Source: Diospyros lotus
Lineage: Eukaryota; Streptophyta; Magnoliopsida; Ericales; Ebenaceae
Reading direction: 5' to 3'
Assembly (NCBI RefSeq): GCF_014633365.1
Contig: NC_068351.1
Location: 12,096,907-12,160,906 of the forward strand
Length of the DNA stretch: 64,000 nt
Positions within the stretch are counted from its first letter, which is position 1. Each line of letters opens with the position of its first letter. Under the pieces are notes generated by a model that did not search any database, was not told where the DNA came from, and was given only the letters and a program-made list of their open reading frames with translations. The translations under genes were made by a program, and so were the position numbers. Positions 47,401 to 59,400 of this stretch are shown piece after piece.

Positions 47401-50400
47401 ATTCTCAACAAATATCTTATACTATTATGTATTCTTCTATATAATTATAATATTCTTATAATTATGTTTATATAAATGTTATTATAATGCTATCTTTTTA
47501 ACACTTAACATGATAACAATCATGAAATATGTAATAATCACCATGTAATATTGTCATTTCCATTCCATGGCTAAATAATGGTTATTGTAGTACTATATTT
47601 AAATCCTTTTGTTAAAATAATATCTTAATTATAAATATAAAATATATTATCGTAATTATATAAACCTTATTTTATAATTGTATGATTTGTACGCTATTAT
47701 GTGTTTTGTATATTATCATAGTATTTTTTTCAATATTATATGTAAATTTAATATAATATATGTATCTAATTAATATCATATACATACAATAATGTAATAA
47801 TACTATATGTAGATCTATATATAGAGCTGTATATATAATTATGTACGTGGAGGATTCTTTGGTCAACAATGGCTTTAATTATGGGGATATTATATGAGAA
47901 ATTTGTCCATTATCTCAATGGTTTTTTTATCTTTGGAGACTGCTTCTGATCTTCCTATGGGCTATAAATTCCATATGTGAAGGACATGGGATTTGTTTGG
48001 AAATGGCATCTTGCCTTACCAAACATGGTATAAAAAAGTTAACATGGGATAACTTGTCCTTATTCCTCCGTTTCTCGTGAAACAAAGATGCCTAATGAAT
48101 AAGGATGTAAAAGTTTATTATAGTAAGGTGATGGTAAAAGATAACATGCCGTTCTAATTATAGTTGTAGATATAAGATCTCTGAGTAGACAACCTAAAAG
48201 ATTCTATCCATAGGCCTTCTGCTCATGATATGGGGCTAGAGAGGTTGGTGACATAGCTAGTGTCTGCAAATTTAGCAATCTCCTAATTACATTATTGCCA
48301 GTCTCCCATTTATATTTGTCAATTGAGGAAATGATATATGAGTGATATGATTTTCTTTTACCAAGAATAACGTAACAAATTTCCTTTCGGATTTGTACTC
48401 TTGTGGATATCTTGAAGAGTTAGTAATTTCTACTGTCAATCTTATCATGAATTAAAAATATAGTCTTTTTTGTAACCTCTAATTTGATACAGGTGGCTGA
48501 CAGTCGAACTAGCTTCTTGTCTTCTTGAAGGGGCAAGTGAGGATCTCGTTTCTTCAATTTTTGACTTAGTTAAACAAACTTTGCAGGTATATTGATGATT
48601 TAAAGACAAAGCTTTGTCTGATATTAGTAACTAATGTATTTGGTAGAGTTGGTAAATCTGGGACATGATCTTCTCTGTTTTCTGGTATTTAGGAAAGTGA
48701 GAAGATTGGTCAGACTGAAGCATACCACACCTTGAGCAGAATTTTAGAGGTTTGTTTTTAGAATTTGCTACTTCTAACCATGAATCTTGTGTAATAAAAA
48801 ACTCATCGTTTGTGATTTACTATGGTGCAGGAACATTCTTGGTTTTGTTTTCCACATGTCAGTGAGCTGGTGGATTTTCTCATTGGTTTGAAATCTCCAG
48901 CTAACATAGCAATGCTTAGAAGTCGACTTGCTTGCTTCCAGATATTGTTGGCTCACACAGTAGAGGTTAATATTTTCTTTGTTTATTTACAGAAAAAAAA
49001 TATTTTCTTTGTTATAAATACTTGTATAAGAAACAAATCTTTTGTTATAATTAGTTGGAAAACTAAATAGAGTTCTAGAAATAGATAGTTGGCATTTTTC
49101 GTTTTCTCCTGAAGTAGAATTGTTGGTAACTTTAAGAATCTAGCTGCACATTGGATTATTTATTTAGTTTTCACGTATGGCCTATACAAATCCTGTTGAA
49201 TCCTTTTTCCACTTGTACAAGAAATGTTCTTGTCTCAACCATACTCCACTTGTAGAGAAGTACCATTTTTCATCCTTAATTCCTTCTAATGATTGTCTGT
49301 TTCAACTAGTCAACCCTTTACCAAAATGAACACTTTATCCAGTATTTTCCATTGTTCCAGAAGAGCCCTCCGAATACCTGAAAATCCGTGCATTTTCACT
49401 ACTCAAAGTCCTACCCTTTTGTGACCCCAAAACAGACCGTATATCTTGCAAATTGTTCAGCCACAAAACAGACCATAGGTTAATTTATGAACTCATCTTA
49501 TATCTGTTTATCCATCCTTTGTTACCTGTTGTACAGCAATGGTTCTGCTTGGCCTGCATCTTTGAATGAGGAATTTTTAAAAATATTACCATTTTTTTAA
49601 AAAATGAACAAAATACTACAGCTTCCAAACTAATTAACTAACTACTACATTTCTTCCACCTTGGAAATCCACTTTGGAAGTGGGGCCAACATGAAAATTT
49701 TAGCCGGACAAACTTGCTCTTGAGAAGAGCGAGTTACCATGGAATTCTCTCCCCAGAGGAGCGAGTTCCACAGCATCAAGTGCAAGGCAGTGCACTTTGC
49801 ACTGCCTTTCATTTGGCCATACACAGCCTTGCACGAGGTTGCCTTGCTTGCAAGGCATGAACTGTCAGTTAAAATTTCCATGCTAACCCCACTTCCAGCA
49901 TGGACTGCCATGGTGGAAGAAATGTAGTAGTTTGTTAATTAGTTTGGAAACTATAGTATTTTGTTAGCATGTTTAAAAATTCATCTAATGGAACAATTAG
50001 TCAAAAAAAGAGGTAGAGGCAAACCCAAGAAGACTTTGGGAGAGACATTAAAGTTTGATATGAAGTGTATGGACCTAAATGAAGATATGACAAAAGACAA
50101 AAATACATGGAAGTCTAGAATTCATGTAGCCAACCCCACATAGTGGGATAAAGGCTGATATGTTGTTGCTTAAAAATTCATCTCTTTGAATAACTGATTG
50201 AACACTACAAGTTATGCATACACAAATCCGATGCTGGCTAACCAATAGCCAACCTGCCTACCAAATGGAAGTTCTTGTAGGTGAATCCTAAAATCATTTC
50301 CAGATCCCTATTCAGCAAAGAAGAGCAGTCAATCAACCAAACATTGTGGAGCGAGAAGTTTAGCAAATAAGAGTATTCAAACAAGCAAACATTGTGGAGT

Positions 50401-53400
50401 GAGAACTTTATCAAATAAGGGTATTCAAACAAGCAAACATTGTGGAGTGAGAACTTTAGCAAAGGAGTACTCTAACAACCATACATTGTGTACTGAGAAC
50501 ACAAGGAATGCTGGATAATCATGCAAGCACAATGGAATAGATAAAAAAAATATTTGTACTTCGAATTCTAATATCCATATCACCTAGCAAGCTGTATGAT
50601 ATGCGGTGTGTATATCCACTTGTAGAACATGAAATATTTGACTTGCAATAATACAATTAGATGTAAAGTAATTGCTAGAACTATATATTTCTAAATTACA
50701 GCCTAAGAGTCCTCAATCTTAAACACTCACAAACTATCTAGAAGAGAATTATAGAAAAACCTGATATAACTTTTGTGTAGGATCTCCCCTATTTATAAAG
50801 CCTCTAATGCAACCATAGTATAACACTGCAGATAAATAATTTGACTAGTCCTCAACTATCTATGATAAATTCAATCGAATGAAGTCACCACAATATTTAA
50901 TTATTCACGAGTCTTCTAATTAATTAGAACTCTTTCTAACTGGTACACCATTTAGGTTGGACCACCCTTGGGCAATCTGGTTCATTGACCTTGTCCAATT
51001 TCCTACAAGGAAACATCAAAATCAAGCCTAAAATGCACTTCAAATCTTGAACCGAATTTCATAATTAGGTATTGTCACGACCCAAAAGTCCATAGAAGGG
51101 CATTATAGTAATAGACTTAGCAAGTTGTTAGGAGATATTTTGTAATGTTGTTATAGCACATGGATGCTGTTATTTTTGTTAGAGGAAGCCTATAAAAGGT
51201 TGTTGGTAGGAGAAGGGAAAAGGAGGTTGAATGATAATTGAAATTTCAATTTCTCTCTCTACAATTTCTCTCTCTTTCCCCCTCTCTCTCTCTTGTTCTC
51301 CACTGCTCCTTTCCTTCTCTCCCTAATTCTATTCAATCTCCCTCTTCAATTCTTCTCTGTTTCTTCCCCAAAATTCCTTCCAATTACTTCTAAGACCCTA
51401 GCTAAACCCTAGGGTCATGACAAATGGTATCAGATCAGTCCATCCTTGGCTGTGGTTTTGACTCAAGTTCTGACGGTGATTATCGGTGAGTTCCTACGGT
51501 GATTATCGGCTGTTGATACGCTTGGTTGTGAAACTCAAGAGTATTGCCGACTTCTGGAGGCAACTTTGAAGGACGGTATCTGGCTAGTGATTTTCATATC
51601 CGACCGTGATAGGTGAGGTGAGATACGGCCACGATTCTCAGCAACCCAGGCGAACTCAAGGAGTGTGGTGGTCCTCCAGCCCTGTGGTCGGTGATTGGGT
51701 GAGAAGAAAGAGTCAGCGGGAGGCGATTGTTGAATCCGTAGCAATCTTGAGCAGAGCCAATTCCGGCCAGCAGCAACAAAGACAGGGTGTTGGACATCGG
51801 GTGCAGAAGTACCGAGCTGATAGCAAGTCCGCTGGTGTTAACACGAAGGGCCAAGAGACTCGCTACCAGAACAGAAGACCGGTACAAGAGTTCCGTTGTA
51901 GTTGGCGACGTGGACGAGGAAGGTGTCGCGGCCATTATCAATCGTGACCAGTCAGTAGGTAGCACTAGAGGAAGGAGTCGAGGTGAGTCCAACAGTCTGA
52001 ACGAACGGTTCTAGACTTCCGATTCTGCTTCCCGATGATGATTGCTATCAGGTGATTCCTCGCAAGTAGATAGCGAACAGTGCAGGGGCTTAGCTGATCG
52101 ATTTGGATTGAGGAGACGAAGGTGCCAATTCCGACGAGGAGGGACGACGACGTGAAGTGGGAATAGGTCTGGGTCTCGGCTAAGAAGCCCAACAATTTCG
52201 GTATCTAATTCTAGCAAGGTTCGGAGTAGCTGTGAGTGGATTTTTGAAGGCGAATTTGGATGGGTGATTCTGGGCTGTGACTTGCGGCGCTCCTTTGCGG
52301 TAATTCCAATCTGACTTCATTAAGGTAGATCATAATGGAGCAGTAATTTTAGGCGGTGGATTCGAATCAAAATTCTATACTGTGAGCAAAGGGAAGCAAA
52401 GGTTAATTTTGGCTTTGAATTTTGGTTTAATTTGTTTGAAGAATAGCGGTATGTATTGGTCTTCCAAGTGTCATGTCCGTGAGATGTTGACCATGGGAAG
52501 TAGGGCACACATGAGACAAATGGGGTCTCAATTGCAGCCGAATGATGCTGCATTTTTAGTGGTTAATTTTCATGCAAGAGAGCAGCCTCAATTGCAGCCG
52601 AAGGATGCTGCATTTTCAATGGAATGTCTTGCTCGTGAAGCCTTGGGAAGTAGCGCACGAAGGGGTCCAATGGAGTCTCAATTGCAGCAGAAGAATGCTT
52701 CATTTTCAGCTGAAATGGAGCCTCAATGGCAGCCAAAGGAGGCTGCATTTTCAGTTGGCAGCAACAGGGACAAAGGAACAAGCAATGGGATTCATGAAGA
52801 GTGCAAGGAATTCGGTCGAATGTTTCGCGAGAAGTTGCAAGAGTTTGCAATGATACTATCTAAGGAGTATCATTACAGTTTTCTCGCCGAATACTTTGAT
52901 GACTATCATGGAAGTTTTAACAAGGAGGAGTTTCTTAAAATGGAGAAGCCGAACGAGAAGACAAGAAGGTGGGAAACTAATTCATCGTTGACTTCCGAGT
53001 ATGTGCTTGGGTATTTGGAATTAGGTAGCAATATCAAGAAGAATATTGGTAGCATCAGAGATGATATTGGTGATGGATTACATCCTTCAAAGGGAACCTG
53101 TAATGAACAGATTGATAGAGCAGCCAATGGAGAGGGATCATCTGATATTGCTGAAAAAGAAGTCCAAATAGAGGGGAATTGCAGCCTACAAAAGGGAAAA
53201 GAAGTTGTTGAATTACTTGCAGGGAATCCAGAGATCATAATTGAAACTGCAGTCATCATTAAGGATGTTCTAGGTGATAATCGAGGAGGTCCAAACCAAG
53301 AAATGATTGGGGAAGTCAACCAGAAAACAGTACTGATGGGAGCTAGCAAGAAATTGGGAGACTTGGACATGAATTCGGCCACAGCTGCTTTGCAACCAAA

Positions 53401-56400
53401 TCTGCAACAATGGAAAGAGCTAATACCTCGTCAGAACTGACAGTTAAAAAATGAAGGATTATTGAAGGAAGAGGAAGCGGAGGATTTAGTTGATAAGCAA
53501 GCTGTAAATCATGTGGGAAAAGATGGAAAGGATGAAGTGCATATGGCAACCGCTGAGAAATGATTGGCAGGGATTAAGGTGGATATTGCTGAAATAGAGC
53601 AAGGCCATGGGATGAATGAGAATAGAGTAGAGGTTGCTATGGAGGTAGGTATGTCATCCTTCCTCGTATTGGATGGGGGATTGAGTGTAATTGGACAGCC
53701 ATTGCAGGACATGGGTGCATCAGACTTGAACTTGATAAAGTTTCTTCTGCTAGAGTCTTGCGCCAACTTAGTCTTGGAATTAATCTTGAGAACCTACAAA
53801 CGAAGAAGAAGAAGCCTAGAAGAAGAAAGAAGGAAAGAGGCATGACTGGGATTGAGAAAGCTGGAATTGGTTAATAGCAGTGACCAATTGTTGAAGTTCT
53901 TGGGACAAGAACTCTCTTAAGGGGAGGGGAATTGTCATGACCCAAGATTCCATAAAAGGGCATTATAGTAGTAGACTTAGCAAGTTATTAGGAGATATTT
54001 TGTAATGCTGTTACAGCACATGGATGCTGTTATTTTTGTTAGAGGAAGCCTATAAAAGGTTGTTGGTAGGGGAAGGGAAAAGGAGGTTGAATGATAATTG
54101 AAATTTTAATTTCTCTCTCTACAATTTCTCCCTCTCTCTCTCTCTCTCTCTCTCATTCTCCACTGTTCCATTTCTTCTCTCTCTAATTCTATTCAATCTC
54201 CCTCTTCAATTTTTCTCTGTTTCTTCTCCAAAATTCCTTCCAATTACTTCTAAGACCCTAGCTAAACCCTAGGGTCATGACAGGTATAAGATATGTAGAC
54301 AAGAATGAGGAGAATAAGCAGATAAGAGTAAAAAGGTCAAAAGAAAATAATACAAGAATAAAAGTAGGTTGTCTTTAGTTAATACCATGCCTTGTTTGAA
54401 TGAAGAGAGGGATGGGCACTAACTCCCCTCTTGCCAAGAAAAGATGAAACTTGAATACTTGGCATGGAGCCTACTTTGTAAATTTTCTTTTGTTAACGCC
54501 ATGCCTTGTTTTAATGAAGAGAGGGATAAGTGCCAATGGTCCTCTTGCCAAGAAAAAGAAGAATCTTGAATACTTGGGGACCACTTCGTAAATATAATGA
54601 TTGTTTTACATTTATTAAGAGGTCGTTGACTTTCCCTCTCTCACTGAAGATATGTCTTCCATTTCTTTAGATTATATTTTTTTTATATTCATTATTTGAC
54701 ACTTTCTAATAAACTTAGTCTAAGGATAGAAGATGATTTGTTATTTAATTTTAAAATGGTTCTCAAGTGTCAAACAAGCATTTATTTTATTTTCCATGAT
54801 TGTTTTAGGGAGGAAGTGCAATATATATTCTACCATAATTAAAATTAAAAAAAAATAGAAAATGCTGACACCCCAAAAAATGAAAAACCAAAAAAGGAAG
54901 GCACTTATAATTTCCTTGGTTGTCATGTGTGATCTGAAATATCTTTTTTTATGGGGAAAAAATAATAAAACTGCGCATAAATAAACTTCGTTTAGCACCT
55001 TCCGAAATCATGCTGGATCTAGTATTCAGTGACCAGAACCAATGGATGGCATCAAGGATATCAGGGCTCGTAACAATATTATGATTATATTGAGATTATA
55101 AGTTCTCAAGTGCCGTAAAAAGTGCACACATCCAACTTATGGAGGGGGGGGCTGTAGGAGAGCACTTTGTTTGGCCTTGTTCTGCTTTTTTTATCAAGTG
55201 TTATTAGGAGCGGTATTTGCAGAGTTGTACTTGTACCTGCTAGATATGTTTATTACTTGAGCAATTATTTAGCGTATGCTTTGGTAGTTGCACCTGTTCA
55301 TTATTTTTTGCTTTTCGATAATTTTCATTATCTTTTTGGTAAGTGCACTGCTTTAGGATATCTTAAAGGCCCTCTTAGGTATGTCTGGTAATATTTACTA
55401 CCTTGTTACATTTTTGGAAACGAATTGGCTGCCCTCTTTAATATTTTTTTGTTATTTCTGCAGAGAAATTTGGAGGATGGAAATTCGAAGGTGTTTCATG
55501 TACTCAATGAGATTATACTTATAATAAAAGATGTAAGAGCGTCTTGTAATTTCTTACTGCTATTATTTTCACAATTTTCATTTAAAAGATTTTCTTGACT
55601 GTTTTTTGGGTTCATGGATGCATAAAAGGTTGGTAGGTTTAAGTTTATCTTGAATTTCTATCAAATAGCACTTTGAGCTTGAATATGTCACCTTCATGGT
55701 TGGCCTCTGATCATCTAGTTCAATGCTTCCAGTTGAGGAGTATGAAGATATTTAAAACGTTTCTACCTACATTTAAAGAGGAATAAGAAAAGGGAAAATA
55801 TGTTTTGCATGTAAAAATAGTGAACTTCTGTTTAAATTGAAAAGCATTTAGGTTTCTCCTGTTTCTTTGCATGGCAATTTGGAGTTTTCTCTCTCTCTCT
55901 CTCTGTGGGTGTGCATTTGTGTGTGGTGTCAATTCTTCTTTTGTCTCGAGCATGGCATCGTTGAATTTTGAGTAGTTTGATTTTGGTTAACATTTACTAA
56001 AAAGGTGTCAGTTCTGCAAATTATCATGTTGGAAAGTTGAAACAGTGTAATGTTTCATGTTCTGACAGTTAGAAAGAAAACAAGAAACCATAGAATTGAA
56101 TTGCGATCAGTCAATTGATTTTGAATCTTTTATTTTTACACATTTGTCTTGACTTCATTGATGATTTTTGGGCTCCATAAAAGTTAGTAGCTTGCCTTGT
56201 TGGATCTCTGGTATTTTCCTTAAGTAGGTTATTTCTCAGTCTGTCAGTTTCTGTTGTCCAAAGTTTGTCCTAGTACTAGTTTTTAGGAACTTGCAAACAT
56301 ACTGAAGGGATTAAAGTAGGTCATAGCTTAAATATAGATACTACAAAACAACATACCAGGCCTTATTCCACCATGCGGACAATATAGAATATGCATGTAA

Positions 56401-59400
56401 AAAGGAAATATAAATATGGTCCAGAGAAGTGCCCTTAATTGGGATGTTTTTCCAGAAGTAAACTTGTTTTGTGGAACAAAAATGACAACACCACAAGGCT
56501 TATTCTAGTGGATTGGTTGGCTAAATTGTATCTAGCTCTCCAACATTTTTTGTAGACTTCACAATAAAATACCCACAATTTTTCCAGGCTTGGGATTGGC
56601 TTTGAATAGGAGGAATAACTGGTTTTGGGAAATCTAAGCTAAATTTTATAAAACATGGATTCCTGTTAATGTTTGTAGTTCTGTAAGTCTCATGTAATTT
56701 TCTTCCTTTGTTCACCCAATTTATTATTAAGCACGTACATATTTGGAACAATAAACTTTGGATCCTCAACTAGAAAAAAGAAAAAAAAAAAAAAACTTTT
56801 TATGCTCAAAATTCAGAGTGCCACGCAGGAGAAAAGTAAAAGCTAACAAGTGATTTTTGAGGTTACATCTGAGAACATCCATTGGTTAACAAATGCATGC
56901 AAGAAGTGGATTGTTCTGGGTTATGGATGATTTAGGTAGCAGGGAAGAGAGACCAAAAGAAAATTGCATTGTAGGAGATTAAGCATATCAGGAGAACTTT
57001 CTTGTTTTCAAGAAAGACAAAGATGGTTTAACAGGTCAGTTGGGTTTCCATGTTCTACAGGATTGTGCATGATTATATCAATTATCTTCATTCACCGTCA
57101 TCTCATGGAACTTTTCTATATGAAGATGGTGTTGGAATTTTCTCTCATCATTCCCTTGTTAGAGGGTTGTGTCAAGAAGGGTATCCAGTGGTAAATTTTG
57201 TAACATTGTTCTTTTGCATAGATTTGTATTGTCAATGCGGCTTTTAGAGATCTATTGACATTATGAATACCAGGTCACTGACCCTAACTAGGTTAGAATA
57301 AGGCACAGTCGTTGATGATGATGATGAGAGATGGGTTATAGTTGTATAGATTCTCGAGGAGATGGATATTGATAAAGTTCATGCTTGTACTCATTACAAT
57401 TGCCTTCAACTAACAAAAATGAAAAATATGGAGTATTGTCTCAGAGAACTCGGAAAAGTTGAGTTCTTCTGCCAAAAGAAATGTCAAAAATAGTCGATCC
57501 CATGTTTATTCTGTTTAAGTTACCAGAAGCCCTAGGTTTTTATAATCTCGATAATTTATTTCACTAAAATTTGTTTGGAAACCTGTTATTTTAATTGTTG
57601 CTCTCTCTTCATAATTCAAACATATTTTTTGCTTGCTGGAAAGAACAGTTTGCTTCTAAATTAGTTGTGCTACTGGAATGAGTGGTGTCCCTGGTTGACC
57701 ATAAGGTGGATATTATAAGAGTGTGTGGCCATTTTGTATGTATTTTTTATGGTGCGTGATATCCAAATTTGAGTAAAATATGAGTTATATAGTGATTGTA
57801 TTTTTTTTATCTGCTATTGACCCCTCCTGCATATATTCTGTTAGATTAATTGTAAATTCATGAAATTAAAGTCATTTTATATTTACCCAAATAGGTATGT
57901 GGACATATTGGCTGGGTTACTGTTATTTTCTTTTTATTTCTTGAAGTAAACTATGCATCTGGATTGTGTATAGAATATGTAAAGCTATCTATCATATTGT
58001 TGTAAATTGTCTGAGGTACTCATTACTAGATATTGGCATCTTACTGAGTTTGATATGCTTAAAGATGTTTTTCGTTTCAATTCCAGTCTACAGAAGAAGC
58101 TAGAAAAGCAGCTTATGAAATGCTCATTAGCATTAAGTCCAGATTGCAAAGATCATCACCAGCTAATTTTTATGTACCTTATCAAAAACTTATCAACATG
58201 GTAGGTGTAACTGTATCCTTTGCGTTGACTTTGGATATGCTTCTTGTGCTTCCTCTTGTATTAAATTGGAGATCATTGACTCCCTGTGTTTGTTAATTTT
58301 ACAATTAAATCATGGATTGCTTTGAATAGGGGATGTCCAGGCATTGCAATGAATTTTTGGACATAGATGACTAGGATCCTCTTCTAACTCTAGATTTAGG
58401 GATTGTGTATGGATCCAATGGTTATATACATGGATAAGTGTTTTTAAAGGCTCTAAGCGCACTCAAGCACAAAGGCCTCCTAGGACTTAAGCATGAAGTG
58501 AGACGTGCAAGTGCACTCTCAACCGAAATGAAGTGCAAATGTTAGAAAAAATAAAGAGAGATTATAATAATCACAATTAAATTACTAGACAATTCTGCCA
58601 AGCATAAAATACACTAAAAGAGAAAAAAAAGAGGGTCTTTTTATTCATTTTCAATGATTTACTCTAGATTAAGAAAGTCATCTTCATCATTGAAGTCATA
58701 GTTCTCTTAATCTTCCTCATCTGCGCCATCTGATTGACTCTTCCAACCAAAACTTGCCGTGAACTAGAAAGTTGAAGCTGATGCTAGGGTTGTTGCATTG
58801 CCTCCGTTGCTTCTATTATTAAATCTAGACTCTTCAATTCTAGCCATATTAACAACAGGACCCAGTGCCAAAAAATCATGACCAGATACTAATTTATTCT
58901 CTTCTACAACACTACAAGATATTTATATAATAGATGGGTGTATTATGGTGATTGGGGCACACAGTAACAACTCGTTTTGCACTGTAAAACAGTAAATAAA
59001 TAAATAAGCACGCCTTGCAGTTAACCAAAAAGCGGGCGCTTTTAGTGCTTAAGCTATGCTTTCTCATTTGCACTTCGCTTTGACAAGAAACGCCTCTAGG
59101 ACTGTGCTTTATTGGTGCTTAAGCTTGCTTAAGCCTTCTTTTAACAACACTGATATGGATGCCTTAAGATTTGGAGGGCCAGGTATTAGATAGGGCTTCT
59201 CATTGTTATAGGTCAAAGGCACTTCTAGTTCATGAGCTAAGCAGTTCTTCATGTCCAGTATTCCGGCCAAGTAGAAGACTTGTAAAATTTTGTAACAGCT
59301 GAGAATTATTGTGTTTAGCATGCTGCTTGACTAGAATCATTTGCAACATTATTTTAATGATTTTGAATTGATTGGTAGTTCCACTCTGAAGATCTGCTAA

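Larger units (their letters stand above)
43140..47410 (-). mobile_element. Degenerate copia element with repetitive leader
   Basis: Minus-strand order: 5' LTR 47190-47410, leader of diverged ~100-bp tandem repeats (47110-45700), gag near 45550-45368, protease debris, integrase 44330-43983 and integrase C-terminus 43431-43180. RT, RNase H and 3' LTR are missing. A separate element, now a solo LTR, sits in the leader. The region is strongly AT-rich and old. Confidence 0.75.
51073..54282 (+). mobile_element. Complete non-autonomous LTR retrotransposon (3.2 kb) with gag-like ORF
   Basis: Two 350-bp LTRs (51073-51422 and 53933-54282) and a perfect 5-bp target duplication GGTAT (51068-51072, 54283-54287). 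The primer site at 51425-51436 is TGGTATCAGATC, one change from the usual form, and the polypurine tract AAGGGGAGGGGAA is at 53919-53931. By eye the LTRs differ at roughly 20 positions. Inside are a 1-kb leader and one long reading frame (52382-53845) with no protease, RT or integrase. It resembles reported TR-GAG-like non-autonomous elements and shares family with 18388-20705. Confidence 0.93.

Noticed and set aside
50337..50500. CRISPR-like array
   Set aside because: Units are contiguous 48-bp tandem repeats with no unique spacers, in plant nuclear DNA. It is a minisatellite.
51594..52217. ORFs on both strands of the LTR element leader
   Set aside because: They overlap in opposite frames, lack start context and homology to the sister leader at 18802-20210, and lie before the conserved gag-like start.
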